Source: Nitrospirae bacterium JdFR-86
GTDB lineage: Bacteria; Nitrospirota; Thermodesulfovibrionia; Thermodesulfovibrionales; JdFR-86
DNA length: 41,871 nt
Assembly: GCA_002011815.1 (NCBI GenBank)
Contig: MTOV01000004.1
Coordinates: 1 to 41,871 of the forward strand
Direction of reading: 5' to 3'
Shown: positions 24,244 to 32,800 of the stretch, in pieces
How the letters are laid out: the number at the start of each line of letters is the position of its first letter
Numbering within the stretch: the stretch's first letter is position 1
Notes under the pieces: generated by a model
Seen by the model: the letters and a program-made list of their open reading frames with translations, nothing else
What the model was told of the DNA's origin: nothing
The model's database searches: none
Program-made: the position numbers and the translations under genes

Positions 24244-25424
24244 TGCTTCACCCAAAGAGCCTGAAAAGAAAAATCTTGAGTAATCCCCTTAACAAGGCAG
24301 TCTTTTCTTCAGGCAGGGGCGTTTACCTTGTAGGAGGGTATATAAGAAACATATTAATTCACGGCAAACACTCAAAAGATATAGATTATGTTGTAAAGAA
24401 GGACATCGAAGCACTGGTAAGTAAAGTGTCAAAGGGGCTAAACGGAACAGTCATAGAGCTCAGAAAAGAGCACATACTGAGAATAGCCTTACGGGACGGC
24501 AGGACACTTGACTTTTCAAGGCTTACCAAAGACATAGAGGATGACCTCAGGGAAAGGGACTTTACGCTGAACGCCATGGCATGGGCACCGGAGTCAGGCT
24601 TGATAGACCCGGTCGGAGGCATTAGCGATATAGAAAAAAGGCTTATAAAAGGGATATCAAGAGAGAACTTCCTGAATGACCCGTTAAGACTTCTAAGGGC
24701 ATACAGGTTTTCAGCTGAGCTGTCATGGCAGATAGACAGAAAAACAAGACGGATCATAAAGTCCATGCCTGAAAGGCTCAAAACATCCGCCAGTGAAAGG
24801 ATTACTTTAGAGTTTTTTAAGCTGCTTAACGCAGATGAGCCTTTAAACGCCCTTAAGGCAGCCCTCAGGGACGGTGTGTTAACTGAGATTATATCTTTAT
24901 CTTTCAATAAGTTAGAACGGAATATTAAACTGATTTCAAATATTAATAAGAACCTTAAGAAACTGCCTGAAAGGTATTTTCTTAAGGAATTCTCGCAGGG
25001 ACTCTGCTACATGGGGCTTTTAAGGCTTGAGGGACTGCTTTTAGGGTCTGATATAAACAAGAATTTGTTTACTTTAAGCAGGGATATACTCAAGCGGGTA
25101 ACTCTTGTTCAGGCGCATTATAAGGAATTTGAAAGGGTAGAAGGCTTAAGCAGAGGTGAGATGTTTGATATTTTCTCTGAATCAGAAGACGCAGTGATTG
25201 ACCTTTTGATTCTTACCGGGAAGACAGGATATCTGAAAGAGGCTGAGAGGTTTTTCAGGATTAAGCAAAAGGGGATATTAAGTTCAGAGGAGATAATGGC
25301 AGTTACCGGATTAAAACCTGGACCAAAACTCGGCGAAACCATTAACAGACTTAAAAAAGCTCAGTTTAAAGGGGAGATAAGAGGAAGGCTTCAGGCAAGG
25401 AACTGGCTTATTAATAATTTATAA
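24243..25424 (+). CDS. tRNA nucleotidyltransferase / poly(A) polymerase family protein
   Basis: A class II nucleotidyltransferase that adds CCA or A residues to RNA 3' ends. Seen are GG-x-I-R (LVGGYIRN), the metal-binding D-x-D (KDIDYV), DLRERDFTLNAMA, and the helical nucleotide-selecting region (DPLRLLRAYRFSAEL). At 393 residues there is no HD phosphohydrolase domain. Full CCA-adding and A-only enzymes cannot be told apart here. The ATG at 24243 overlaps the folD stop (TGATG); a GTG lies just before it at 24240. Confidence 0.88.
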   Translation: MLHPKSLKRKILSNPLNKAVFSSGRGVYLVGGYIRNILIHGKHSKDIDYVVKKDIEALVSKVSKGLNGTVIELRKEHILRIALRDGRTLDFSRLTKDIEDDLRERDFTLNAMAWAPESGLIDPVGGISDIEKRLIKGISRENFLNDPLRLLRAYRFSAELSWQIDRKTRRIIKSMPERLKTSASERITLEFFKLLNADEPLNALKAALRDGVLTEIISLSFNKLERNIKLISNINKNLKKLPERYFLKEFSQGLCYMGLLRLEGLLLGSDINKNLFTLSRDILKRVTLVQAHYKEFERVEGLSRGEMFDIFSESEDAVIDLLILTGKTGYLKEAERFFRIKQKGILSSEEIMAVTGLKPGPKLGETINRLKKAQFKGEIRGRLQARNWLINNL

Positions 25425-25585
25425 AACTTTACATAACATATCTTATCGGTCATAATCTATAAACATTATATGTTAGTAAGTTGTTATTAATGAGGTTAAT
25501 AATATCTCCTATCCATTGAGAGACTTGCGGTTTTCTACCCGTGAACAGGTTTTGTGCAGGAAAAAAATCCTTAAAAATCAGCGTC

Positions 25586-26821
25586 TTACTCTTTATTTAT
25601 AGGCTTTCCAAAAAGCAAGCCTTTCTCCTCTGCCTCAATCCTAACAGGGACAATGCTTCCCTTCTCATACCCATCCGTCAGGACGTGAACTTTCAAGTAA
25701 TTACTTGATGTTCCACGGCATACCCCATTCGATACCTTCTCTTCTATAAGAACATCAAGGGTTTTGCCGATATGCCTTGTCATGTATTCCTTTCTTTTCC
25801 TGTCTGCAAGCCTTCTGAGGGCTGCCGCCCTTTGTTTACGCTCAGAAGATCCAACAGTATCAGGCATCAGAGCAGCCTTTGTCCCAGGTCTTTTTGAGAA
25901 CGGAAATACATGGATATATGTAAAGGGAAGCTCCTCCGCCAGCCTGAACGTATTGTTAAACTCTGTTTCCCCTTCATGAGGAAAGCCTACTATAATGTCT
26001 GTCCCGAGTGCTATGTCAGGTAGTCTTTCAGCTATGTTCAATATAGTCTTTTTAAAGAATGCTGAGTCGTAATTCCTGTTCATCAAGTTTAATATCCTGT
26101 CATCTCCGCTCTGAAGTGGTATATGTAGATGCCTGCAGACCCTTTTGTCGTCAAAAAGCCTTATTAATCGGTCACTTATCTCTGTTATCTCAAGAGAGCT
26201 CAGCCTTATCCGCTCTATGGCTGTTTTATCGAGTATCTCCTCGACAAGCTCTGAAACAGAGGTATTAATGTCATTGCCGTAAAGCCCAAGATGAATACCT
26301 GTCAGAACCACTTCTTTATACCCCTCTGCCACTGCTCTTTCTACCTGAGCAATCACCTCTGAAGGAGCAATACTCCTTGAACTGCCACGTGCCTTAGGGA
26401 TAATACAGTAGCTGCATGAATGGTTGCATCCGTCCTGAACCTTCAGGAAAAACCGTGTGCGGTTACCGGATTTATTTAAAGCAATACTTGCATTATTACC
26501 GCATAACATATTAATAATATTAAGTTTATTCTTGTTTTCAACTACGGTTTCTACTTCTTTCAAAGAGCTTACCTGTTCTTTATTAAGCTCTGCGTAACAG
26601 CCTGTAACGATGACTTTTGCGCCGGTTCTACTGGCTCGTCTGATAAGCTGTCTTGACTGGTAGTCGCTTTTGGCAGTGACGGTGCAGGTGTTGATAATGC
26701 AGACCTCTGGTGTCTCGTCAATGCCTACTACTTCGTGTCCATGCCCTTTAAGTGCGCTTTCGAGCAAGGAGTTTTCAGCCTGATTGACTTTACAGCCGAG
26801 GCTTAAAAGGCAGACTTTCAT
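25586..26821 (-). CDS. mtaB: tRNA N6-threonylcarbamoyladenosine methylthiotransferase MtaB
   Basis: A radical-SAM methylthiotransferase that modifies t6A37 of tRNA. UPF0004 domain at the N-terminus with Cys in LSLGCKVNQAE, CIINTCTV and VTGCYAE; radical-SAM C-x3-C-x2-C as CNHSCSYC in QDGCNHSCSYCIIPKARG; C-terminal TRAM-like region (VLIEEKV... to PVRIEAEEKG). The start LSLGCKVNQ and the VTGCYAE wording fit MtaB rather than MiaB or RimO. It lies one base downstream of miaB in the same direction and converges with the nucleotidyltransferase gene across 161 bases that hold no recognisable gene. Confidence 0.93.
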   Translation of the reverse strand: MKVCLLSLGCKVNQAENSLLESALKGHGHEVVGIDETPEVCIINTCTVTAKSDYQSRQLIRRASRTGAKVIVTGCYAELNKEQVSSLKEVETVVENKNKLNIINMLCGNNASIALNKSGNRTRFFLKVQDGCNHSCSYCIIPKARGSSRSIAPSEVIAQVERAVAEGYKEVVLTGIHLGLYGNDINTSVSELVEEILDKTAIERIRLSSLEITEISDRLIRLFDDKRVCRHLHIPLQSGDDRILNLMNRNYDSAFFKKTILNIAERLPDIALGTDIIVGFPHEGETEFNNTFRLAEELPFTYIHVFPFSKRPGTKAALMPDTVGSSERKQRAAALRRLADRKRKEYMTRHIGKTLDVLIEEKVSNGVCRGTSSNYLKVHVLTDGYEKGSIVPVRIEAEEKGLLFGKPINKE

Positions 26822-26822
26822 T

Positions 26823-28133
26823 TTATTTTACAGGGGACTCCTTAAGAGGGTCTGCGACTCCTTCGAGGGAATGTCTCATTGCCTTGAGTATTTTGACGGT
26901 TATTATTTCGCCTGTAGTGTTGTTGTCACCGGTAAAATTGACTATCTTATTAGTTCTTGTTCTTCCTGTGAGCTTATTGCGGTCTGTGTCGCTTGTGCCT
27001 TCTACAAGGACTTCTACGAGGCTTCCTTCGAGTGTCTTGTTCTTTTCAAGTGTAATGTCATCCTGAAGCCTGAGTATTTCCTGAAGCCTTTCGAGCTTAA
27101 CCTCTTCTGGAAGCTGTCCGTCCATTTGGGAGGCAGCTGTCCCTGGTCTTGGCGAGAATTTAAATGCGAATATGCCGTCGAACTTGATCTCTTTTAATGC
27201 ATCCACTGTCTCTTTGTGGTCTTTTTCTGTTTCTGTTGGGAAGCCGGCGATAATGTCGGATGTTATAGCAATTCCCGGAACTTTTTCTCTTAGTTTATTT
27301 ATTTTTGCCATGTATTCATCACGGGTATAGCCTCTGTTCATAAGACCGAGTATTCTTGTAGAGCCGGACTGAAGCGGAAGATGGATGTGTTCGCAGACCT
27401 TGTCAAGCCCTGCAATTGCCTCTATGAGGGCGTCGGAAAGGTCACGGGGATGGGATGTTACGAACCTTATTCTCTCTATGCCTTCTATGTCGTTTATTTT
27501 CCTTAAAAGACCTGGGAAGTCTGTGTCAGACCTGTAGGAGTTTACGTTCTGCCCAAGGAGTGTTACTTCTTTAAAGCCTTCCTGAGCGAGCTGTTTTATT
27601 TCTCCCAGGATGCTTTCACTTGGTCTGCTTGTTTCTCTTCCTCTTGTGTATGGGACTATGCAGTAGGTGCAGAAATTGTCGCAGCCGTACATTATAGAGA
27701 CCCATGCCCTTCCCTTTTCCTTTCTTGAGACAGGAAGTTCAAGCTCTGCGATTTCAGGGTTTTCCTCAAGTGCTGTAAAGGGCTTTTCTTCCCTTATGAT
27801 ATCCCTGACTTTATGAAGGTTTTGTGGTCCTATAACGTAATCTACGTGTGGTGCTCTTTTGAAGAGTTCTTCTCCCATCTGCTGGGCTATGCAGCCGGCA
27901 ACAGCGATTTTAAGTCCAGGTCTTCTTTTCTTCAGGGATTTCAGTCTTCCGAGGTGGCTTAGGAATTTCTGTTCTGCCTTCTGTCTTATGCTGCAGGTAT
28001 TGAATATTATTAAATCCGCTTCTTTCTGGTTGTCCGTAAGGCTATAGCCTTCGGACTGAAGAATCCCTGCCATCTTCTCTGAGTCATGGAAGTTCATCTG
28101 GCAGCCGAATGTTGTTATAGAGACCTTCCTCAT
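26823..28133 (-). CDS. miaB: tRNA-2-methylthio-N6-dimethylallyladenosine synthase MiaB
   Basis: Radical-SAM enzyme that adds the methylthio group to i6A37. ITTFGCQMNFHDSEKMAG, FNTCSIRQKAEQK and VAGCIAQQMGE hold the three cluster cysteines of the N-terminal domain; MYGCDNFCTYCIVPYTRGRE holds the SAM cluster; a TRAM domain ends the protein (LVEVLVEGTS... to KTNKIVNFTG). Full length at 436 residues. It forms a two-gene unit with mtaB. Confidence 0.97.
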   Translation of the reverse strand: MRKVSITTFGCQMNFHDSEKMAGILQSEGYSLTDNQKEADLIIFNTCSIRQKAEQKFLSHLGRLKSLKKRRPGLKIAVAGCIAQQMGEELFKRAPHVDYVIGPQNLHKVRDIIREEKPFTALEENPEIAELELPVSRKEKGRAWVSIMYGCDNFCTYCIVPYTRGRETSRPSESILGEIKQLAQEGFKEVTLLGQNVNSYRSDTDFPGLLRKINDIEGIERIRFVTSHPRDLSDALIEAIAGLDKVCEHIHLPLQSGSTRILGLMNRGYTRDEYMAKINKLREKVPGIAITSDIIAGFPTETEKDHKETVDALKEIKFDGIFAFKFSPRPGTAASQMDGQLPEEVKLERLQEILRLQDDITLEKNKTLEGSLVEVLVEGTSDTDRNKLTGRTRTNKIVNFTGDNNTTGEIITVKILKAMRHSLEGVADPLKESPVK

Positions 28134-28191
28134 ATTTAAAAATTAACATTTATTAAAGCAGGGATTCAAGAAAGGGGCATAATCCAGACCT

Positions 28192-30894
28192 TCAAGCCAC
28201 CTTGAATCTCCTGAGTCTAAGGGCATTCGTAACCACTGTTACTGATGACATGCCCATGGCAGCGGCTGCGAATATAGGGCTTAGGAGTATGCCGAAGAAT
28301 GGGAAGAGCACGCCTGCTGCAATCGGAATAAGTGTTATGTTGTAGGCGAACGCCCAGAAAAGGTTCTGTTTTATGTTTCTTAGTGTTGCTTTTGAAAGGG
28401 CTATAGCTGTCACCACGCCTTTCAGATCTCCTTTTATGAGTGTAATGTCTGCGGCTTCCATTGCGACGTCAGTGCCTGTGCCTATTGCAATGCCTACGTC
28501 TGCCTGTGCAAGTGCAGGTGCATCATTAATTCCATCGCCCACCATTGCAACGACTTTGCCTTCTGCCTGAAGTTTCTTGACCTCTTTTGCCTTGTCTTCA
28601 GGCAGCACCTCGGCAAGCACCCTGTCTATGCCGACCTGACGGGCTATAGCCTCGCCTGTCCTTCTGTTATCCCCGGTAAGCATCACGACCTCGATACCGA
28701 GGTTGTGCAATTGTCTTACGGCTTCAACAGAGCCTTCTTTAAGTGTATCCGCAACGCTGATAATGCCGATAGCCTTACCATCAAGAGTAACGAACATCGG
28801 GGTTTTTCCCTGAACGGCGAGCTCATCTGCTTTTTCTTTCAGTCCGTTGAGTTTTATTGACTCATCTTCCATAAGTGCGGCATTTCCAAGGAGAACGTTT
28901 TTCCCAGCCACCACTGCTTTTATTCCATGTCCGGGTACTGCCTGAAAACTCTCCGGGTCTTTGAGTTCAATTTCCATCTCTGATGCCTTTTTAACTATCG
29001 CCTCGCCGAGTGGGTGCTCAGAGCCTTTCTCAGCAGAGGCAGCATAGAACACGACATCTTTTTCAGAGACCGACTCTTGCGCAATTATGTCTGTTACAGA
29101 AGGTTCTCCTTTGGTCAGTGTGCCTGTTTTGTCAAAGACTATGGCGTTAATCTTATGTGCGGTCTCAAGTGCTTCTCCGCTTCTTATGAGTATGCCGTTT
29201 TCAGCGCCTTTGCCTGTTCCGACCATAATGGATGTCGGTGTTGCAAGCCCTAGGGCGCAGGGGCAGGCTATGATGAGCACGGCTATGAAATTAAGGATTG
29301 CATACGTAAAAGCCGGAGCCGGACCAAAGAAATACCATATAATAAATGTAATCGTGGCGATGCCCATCACTGCGGGGACGAAGTAAGATGCAATCTTGTC
29401 TGCAAGTCTTGCAATAGGTGGTTTTGAACCCTGAGCCTCCTGCACCATATTTATTATCTGTGCAAGCATTGTGTCCCTGCCGACTTTTGTAGCCTCGAAC
29501 TTAAAAGAGCCGGTCTTGTTTATCGTAGCGCCTATTACTGTGTCTCCGGGTTTTTTCTCAACAGGGATTGATTCGCCTGTAATCATTGACTCATCCACAG
29601 AGGAATAACCTTCCTTTATGATGCCGTCAACCGGTATCTTCTCACCGGGTCTTACGATGACGATATCTCCGATTTCCACTTCTTCGACAGGGATATCTAC
29701 TTCCTTTCCATTGCGGATTACTCTTGCTGTTTTTGCCTGCAAACCTATGAGCTTTTTTATTGCCTCTGATGTATGTCCTTTTGCCCTTGCCTCAAGAAGT
29801 CTGCCAAGGAGGATGAGCACGATTATGGCTGCTGCTGTGTCGAAATACACCTCTGCTGAGTAGCCTTTTATCTCAAATAGGGAGGGGAAGAACGTGGCAA
29901 TAACACTGTAAATATATGCGGCTGACGTGCCCACTGCTATAAGTGTGTTCATATTGGTTGTCCGGTGCCGTGCGGCTGCAATAGCACCTGTGTAAAACTG
30001 CCATCCAATCCAGAACTGAACCGGGGTCTCAAGGATAAGCTGAATAAGAAAATTCGTCTGTCTTGGAATTTCTATTAAAGAGGAAAGCCCGAGCTTGTCC
30101 CAGTAAACCAGAACGAACAGCGGAAGTGTAAGGAGTGCTCCTGTAATGACTTTGGTTTTTAATTTCTGATAATGAGCCTCTCTTTCCCTTTTTTCCTTTT
30201 CTACTATGTCTTCGCCTCTTTCCACTGAGACGATGTCATAGCCGGCGTCCTTTACGGCTTTTTTGAACTCCCTGATTCCGACTTGTGTTGGTATGTATTC
30301 GACAGTGGCTTTTTCTGTTGCAAAGTTGACAGAGGCGGACAGGACTCCGTCGAGAGAACTCAGGGCTTTCTGGACTCTGCTAACGCAGGATGCGCAGGTC
30401 ATGCCTTTTATAGGCAATATCTGTTTTGCGACTGTTGCACCATAGCCAAGGTCTTTGATGGTCTTGAGGAAGTCGTCAACAGATACCTTAAGCGGGTCAT
30501 AAACCACTGTAGCCCGTTCTGCTGCAAAGTTAACAGATGCCTCGCTTACACCGTCGAGGCTCGCCAGGGTGTCCTGAATCCTTGATGCGCACGAGGCGCA
30601 GGACATTCCGGTAATGGGCAGGTCAAGCCTTTTACCTCCAGCGGCTTTGTCTGATTCTGAAGGCTCTGGTTTCTTCTCTACTTCTTTTTCTTCAAGGTAT
30701 TTCTCAGGGCTTTTTTCAAAGCTCTCTTTGCAGGGCTTTGAGCAAAAATAATATGTACTGCCCTTGTATTCTGAGGTAGCCACTGCATCAGTGTCCTCTA
30801 TGGTCATCTTGCAGACAGGGTCTTTAACCTCCACTCTACGCCTCCTACCATATATAAGATTTTCGTGTGCATTATTGCTTTCTTCCTGCTCCAA
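28192..30894 (-). CDS. copA: Copper-translocating P1B-type ATPase with YHS and two HMA domains
   Basis: Exports Cu+ from the cytosol across the inner membrane. From the N-terminus: a YHS domain (DPVCKM with C28, then C51 and C55), two heavy-metal-binding domains with GMSCASC (96-102) and GMTCASC (164-170), six to eight membrane helices, the transport motif CPC ([12 protein letters not shown], about 543-545), DKTGT phosphorylation site (about 586), HP box SEHPLGEA, hinge GDGINDAP and the final [15 protein letters not shown] helix. At 900 residues it is longer than usual because of the YHS extension. It is the last gene of the copper operon and overlaps the methyltransferase gene by 23 bases. 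Confidence 0.95.
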   Translation of the reverse strand: MEQEESNNAHENLIYGRRRRVEVKDPVCKMTIEDTDAVATSEYKGSTYYFCSKPCKESFEKSPEKYLEEKEVEKKPEPSESDKAAGGKRLDLPITGMSCASCASRIQDTLASLDGVSEASVNFAAERATVVYDPLKVSVDDFLKTIKDLGYGATVAKQILPIKGMTCASCVSRVQKALSSLDGVLSASVNFATEKATVEYIPTQVGIREFKKAVKDAGYDIVSVERGEDIVEKEKREREAHYQKLKTKVITGALLTLPLFVLVYWDKLGLSSLIEIPRQTNFLIQLILETPVQFWIGWQFYTGAIAAARHRTTNMNTLIAVGTSAAYIYSVIATFFPSLFEIKGYSAEVYFDTAAAIIVLILLGRLLEARAKGHTSEAIKKLIGLQAKTARVIRNGKEVDIPVEEVEIGDIVIVRPGEKIPVDGIIKEGYSSVDESMITGESIPVEKKPGDTVIGATINKTGSFKFEATKVGRDTMLAQIINMVQEAQGSKPPIARLADKIASYFVPAVMGIATITFIIWYFFGPAPAFTYAILNFIAVLIIACPCALGLATPTSIMVGTGKGAENGILIRSGEALETAHKINAIVFDKTGTLTKGEPSVTDIIAQESVSEKDVVFYAASAEKGSEHPLGEAIVKKASEMEIELKDPESFQAVPGHGIKAVVAGKNVLLGNAALMEDESIKLNGLKEKADELAVQGKTPMFVTLDGKAIGIISVADTLKEGSVEAVRQLHNLGIEVVMLTGDNRRTGEAIARQVGIDRVLAEVLPEDKAKEVKKLQAEGKVVAMVGDGINDAPALAQADVGIAIGTGTDVAMEAADITLIKGDLKGVVTAIALSKATLRNIKQNLFWAFAYNITLIPIAAGVLFPFFGILLSPIFAAAAMGMSSVTVVTNALRLRRFKVA

Positions 30895-31468
30895 GGATAA
30901 CGATATTATTAATGCGTTTCAGGTTGATTATCTTTATACCCTCGGCAGAAAGGGCGTCTTTAAATTCTTGGAGTGTAAATCTCCCTCCTTTTGGATGTGC
31001 GGTTAATCTTTCGATGAGGAAATTATCGAGGAACGGCTTCAGGAGTTCTTCGAAGAAAAACTCCCCTTCCGGCTTTAATACTCTTGCGACTTCCTTGAGT
31101 GCCTTTTTCCAGTCTTCCATGTGGTGAAGCACTCCGAATGAGAAGACCGCATCAAATTTTTCATCAGGCTCATCGAGTGCCATTGCATCAGCGACCTTGA
31201 ACTCTATTGTGTCTTTAAGTTCCGGCTTAAGATTTCTCTTTGCTTTTTCAATCTGTTCCGGGTCGAAATCCGTGGCAATAATCTTTCCGGCACCGAATTG
31301 TTCTGCTATTATTTTGGCGCCAATGCCTCTTCCGCATCCGATTTCAAGACATAACGGATATTCATTACGGCTCCCCATTTTTCTTAGGAGACGCCCTTCT
31401 ATGTGTTTCTGGCCAAAGGCTCTGACAGGGCTGTTTGTTATGATCTTCTCTATGAGATTAAGCTTCAC
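30872..31468 (-). CDS. Class I SAM-dependent methyltransferase
   Basis: A 198-residue methyltransferase with SAM-binding motif [13 protein letters not shown], an acidic D at the end of strand 2 ([10 protein letters not shown]), and the [15 protein letters not shown] segment typical of type-11 methyltransferases. The substrate is not recognisable. It is sandwiched between the Met-rich proteins and copA and overlaps copA by 23 bases, so it is co-expressed with copper-resistance genes; a role in that process is guesswork. Confidence 0.85.
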   Translation of the reverse strand: MKLNLIEKIITNSPVRAFGQKHIEGRLLRKMGSRNEYPLCLEIGCGRGIGAKIIAEQFGAGKIIATDFDPEQIEKAKRNLKPELKDTIEFKVADAMALDEPDEKFDAVFSFGVLHHMEDWKKALKEVARVLKPEGEFFFEELLKPFLDNFLIERLTAHPKGGRFTLQEFKDALSAEGIKIINLKRINNIVILGAGRKQ

Positions 31469-31502
31469 CTCTCTTTTTTCCAGTCTATTTCAGTAGTGTT
31501 GT

Positions 31503-31862
31503 TCACCAGGGGACGCATTCTGCTGGCATTTCTACATACAGCTGAGCCATGAGGTTTTCTATGTCCTGCTCTAAATCCATGATGGTATCAAGAGGGGTAT
31601 CAGGGTCCCTTACTGCCTCGAAGTAATCGAAGCGTTTGAGAAGGAGTTCTTTTCTCAGGTCTTTTGTATTGTCGAGGAAGTCATTACACTGTCTGAAATA
31701 AGCTGAGCCTATTCCCGGCGGCATTGCACCCCAGCCAGGTGCCATCATAGCCCAGGGACTCCTCATGCCAGGGCCCATCATGTCCCAGCCGGGCATCTGA
31801 GCCCATGAGACTGTGGTAAAAACAGCAAAAACCACAAGTAAAACAATAACTGTCTTTCTCAT
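31503..31862 (-). CDS. Met-rich secreted protein, copper-operon paralogue 1
   Basis: 119 residues with a signal peptide (1 to about 21, ending SWAQ), then a Met/Trp/Gly/Pro segment (PGWDMMGPGMRSPWAMM) and a helical C-terminus. The C-terminus shares the pattern FLD-x-TKDLRK-x3-x2-KRF-x-YFEAVR-x-PDTP with the longer gene next to it, so the two arose by duplication. The helical part is reminiscent of CpxP/Spy-like periplasmic proteins. Methionine-rich periplasmic proteins bind Cu+; this role is supported by the neighbouring copA. A good ribosome site (aaggag) precedes the ATG. Confidence 0.82.
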   Translation of the reverse strand: MRKTVIVLLVVFAVFTTVSWAQMPGWDMMGPGMRSPWAMMAPGWGAMPPGIGSAYFRQCNDFLDNTKDLRKELLLKRFDYFEAVRDPDTPLDTIMDLEQDIENLMAQLYVEMPAECVPW

Positions 31863-31898
31863 CTCATTCTCCTTGGTGCTGTTATTCCATTTAGATTT

Positions 31899-32453
31899 TT
31901 ATCGACCTCTATATGTTTGCATCGCTTTTCTATATAACTGGGTTGCGAGTTTTCTTAATTCCTGTTGTAATTTTACTATAGTTTCAGGGGGTGTATCAGG
32001 GTTTCTTACCGCCTCAAAATATTCAAACCGTTTATCGTGAATCTTTTTTCTGAGGTCTTTTGTCTCATCGAGGAATTTTTCGACACGCGGGTTAAGATAC
32101 GGCATGCCCATACCACCCATCATGCACGAGCCATGCCCCATCATGCCTCCCCAACCTGGACCCATCATACCCGGACCCATCATTCCCCGACCAGGTCCCA
32201 TCATTCCCATACCACCCATCATGCCCATACCGCCCATCATGCCAGGACCCATCATACCTGGACCCATCATTCCCCAGCCAGGTCCCATCATTCCCCAGCC
32301 TGGATACATCCCCAGCCATATCTGGTATGGATGTGTCTTTGACTCGCTGGTCTCACCCATAGTTGTTGTATCCATCATCATACCACCTGTCTGTGCCCAC
32401 GAGACCGAACTGAAAACAAACAAAACCAATAAGAATATAACTATTTTTTTCAT
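31899..32453 (-). CDS. Met-rich secreted protein with GMMGPGM repeats, copper-operon paralogue 2
   Basis: 184 residues. Signal peptide 1-21 (ending SWAQ), a long low-complexity stretch at about 48-120 built from MMGPGM/MMGGMG units with interspersed Trp and His and a single Cys (GHGSCMMGG), then the helical domain shared with the shorter paralogue (FLDETKDLRKK... YFEAVRNPDTP). The repeated methionines would chelate Cu+ in the periplasm, for storage, delivery to an exporter, or sensing. The ribosome site aaggaggg is strong but can pair with the end of the leader ORF just upstream. Confidence 0.85.
   Translation of the reverse strand: MKKIVIFLLVLFVFSSVSWAQTGGMMMDTTTMGETSESKTHPYQIWLGMYPGWGMMGPGWGMMGPGMMGPGMMGGMGMMGGMGMMGPGRGMMGPGMMGPGWGGMMGHGSCMMGGMGMPYLNPRVEKFLDETKDLRKKIHDKRFEYFEAVRNPDTPPETIVKLQQELRKLATQLYRKAMQTYRGR
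32104..32310 (-). repeat. Degenerate tandem repeats encoding Met-Gly-Pro units
   Basis: Short repeated words such as cccatcat and ggacccatcat recur at intervals of 9-30 bases. They are the coding repeats of the Met-rich protein and not an independent element. They create long shadow ORFs on the opposite strand and are likely to vary in copy number by slippage. Confidence 0.8.
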
Positions 32454-32460
32454 AACACCC

Positions 32461-32506
32461 TCCTTGTCGCAGGTCAGCTTATGAGTCCGGCAACTCCTAA
32501 CAAGAA
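32461..32506 (-). promoter_or_regulatory. Predicted stem pairing leader-ORF end with the next Shine-Dalgarno
   Basis: In the minus-strand mRNA, UUCUUGU (32506-32500, the last sense codons of the leader ORF) can pair over seven bases, one of them G-U, with ACAAGGA (32467-32461), which includes the 5' part of the AAGGAGGG ribosome site of the Met-rich gene. A smaller hairpin (gagt-6-actc) lies inside. A ribosome positioned at the end of the leader ORF would disrupt the stem and expose the site. Confidence 0.5.
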
Positions 32507-32559
32507 TTGTGACATTTACACGAAAGCCCTTTTCCTCTTGACACCTTTTTGATGCTCAT
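32497..32559 (-). CDS. Cys-rich 20-residue leader peptide of the copper operon
   Basis: A 20-codon ORF followed by TAG, opening with ATG and preceded at seven bases by aagggg, an adequate ribosome site. The N-terminal part is basic (three Lys, one Arg) and the end is C-K-C-H-N-S-C, three cysteines and a histidine in seven residues, a soft-metal ligand pattern. It stops 43 bases before the ATG of the Met-rich copper protein, downstream of a sigma-70-type promoter. Known bacterial copper loci include small Cys-containing upstream ORFs that control translation (for example CutF in Rhodobacter, CruR in Bordetella); this one is far shorter and unrelated in sequence. Translation and function are inferred. 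Confidence 0.55.
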   Translation of the reverse strand: MSIKKVSRGKGLSCKCHNSC

Positions 32560-32593
32560 TTATTCACCCCTTTCTTTTTCTAAGATATAACAA

Positions 32594-32621
32594 AGTCTAT
32601 CAAAAGAGGGAGTTTTGTCAA
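32594..32621 (-). promoter_or_regulatory. Sigma-70-type promoter of the copper operon
   Basis: On the minus strand TTGACA (32621-32616) is followed after 16 bases by TAGACT (32599-32594), four of six matching the -10 consensus. Transcription would start near 32587, about 28 bases before the leader ORF. No clear MerR/CueR-type long spacer is present. Confidence 0.5.
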
Positions 32622-32659
32622 CCGGTCTCGATACAAGACAAGACTTTATGCTTAAGATT

Positions 32660-32668
32660 TGTTATAAT
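32660..32668 (+). promoter_or_regulatory. Extended -10 promoter for the acs operon
   Basis: tgttataat is a perfect extended -10; a matching -35 is not evident. The transcript would start near 32675 and carry a leader of about 125 bases, which contains a small hairpin (32744-32762) and otherwise nothing recognised. The promoter is divergent from that of the copper operon, about 40 bases away. Confidence 0.5.
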
Positions 32669-32800
32669 ACCTGATTATTCAGCTTATACATCCATAAATT
32701 AAAAAAATTTTACCCTTGTCTTTGAATTATGTTATTTTTAATACCCACTGAAAATTCAGGGGAGGTTTTAAAAACTAATAAAGGAAGGGAGTCTTAGAGG

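Noticed and set aside
25425-25585. RNA gene or terminator in the gap between the nucleotidyltransferase and mtaB
   Set aside because: No tRNA-like fold, conserved RNA motif or convincing GC stem with a T run is visible.
32104-32310. CRISPR-like appearance of repeated words
   Set aside because: Repeats are short, irregularly spaced, in frame with the Met-rich protein, and have no unique spacers or cas genes.
32037-32484. Long plus-strand ORFs rich in Pro/Met or His opposite the Met-rich gene
   Set aside because: They are antisense readings of the MMGPGM coding repeats; the minus-strand gene has the signal peptide, ribosome site and paralogue.
32729-32797. 22-codon ORF in the acsE leader ending three bases before the acsE ATG
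   Set aside because: No ribosome site before its ATG, no notable composition, and such an ORF is expected by chance in an AT-rich leader.
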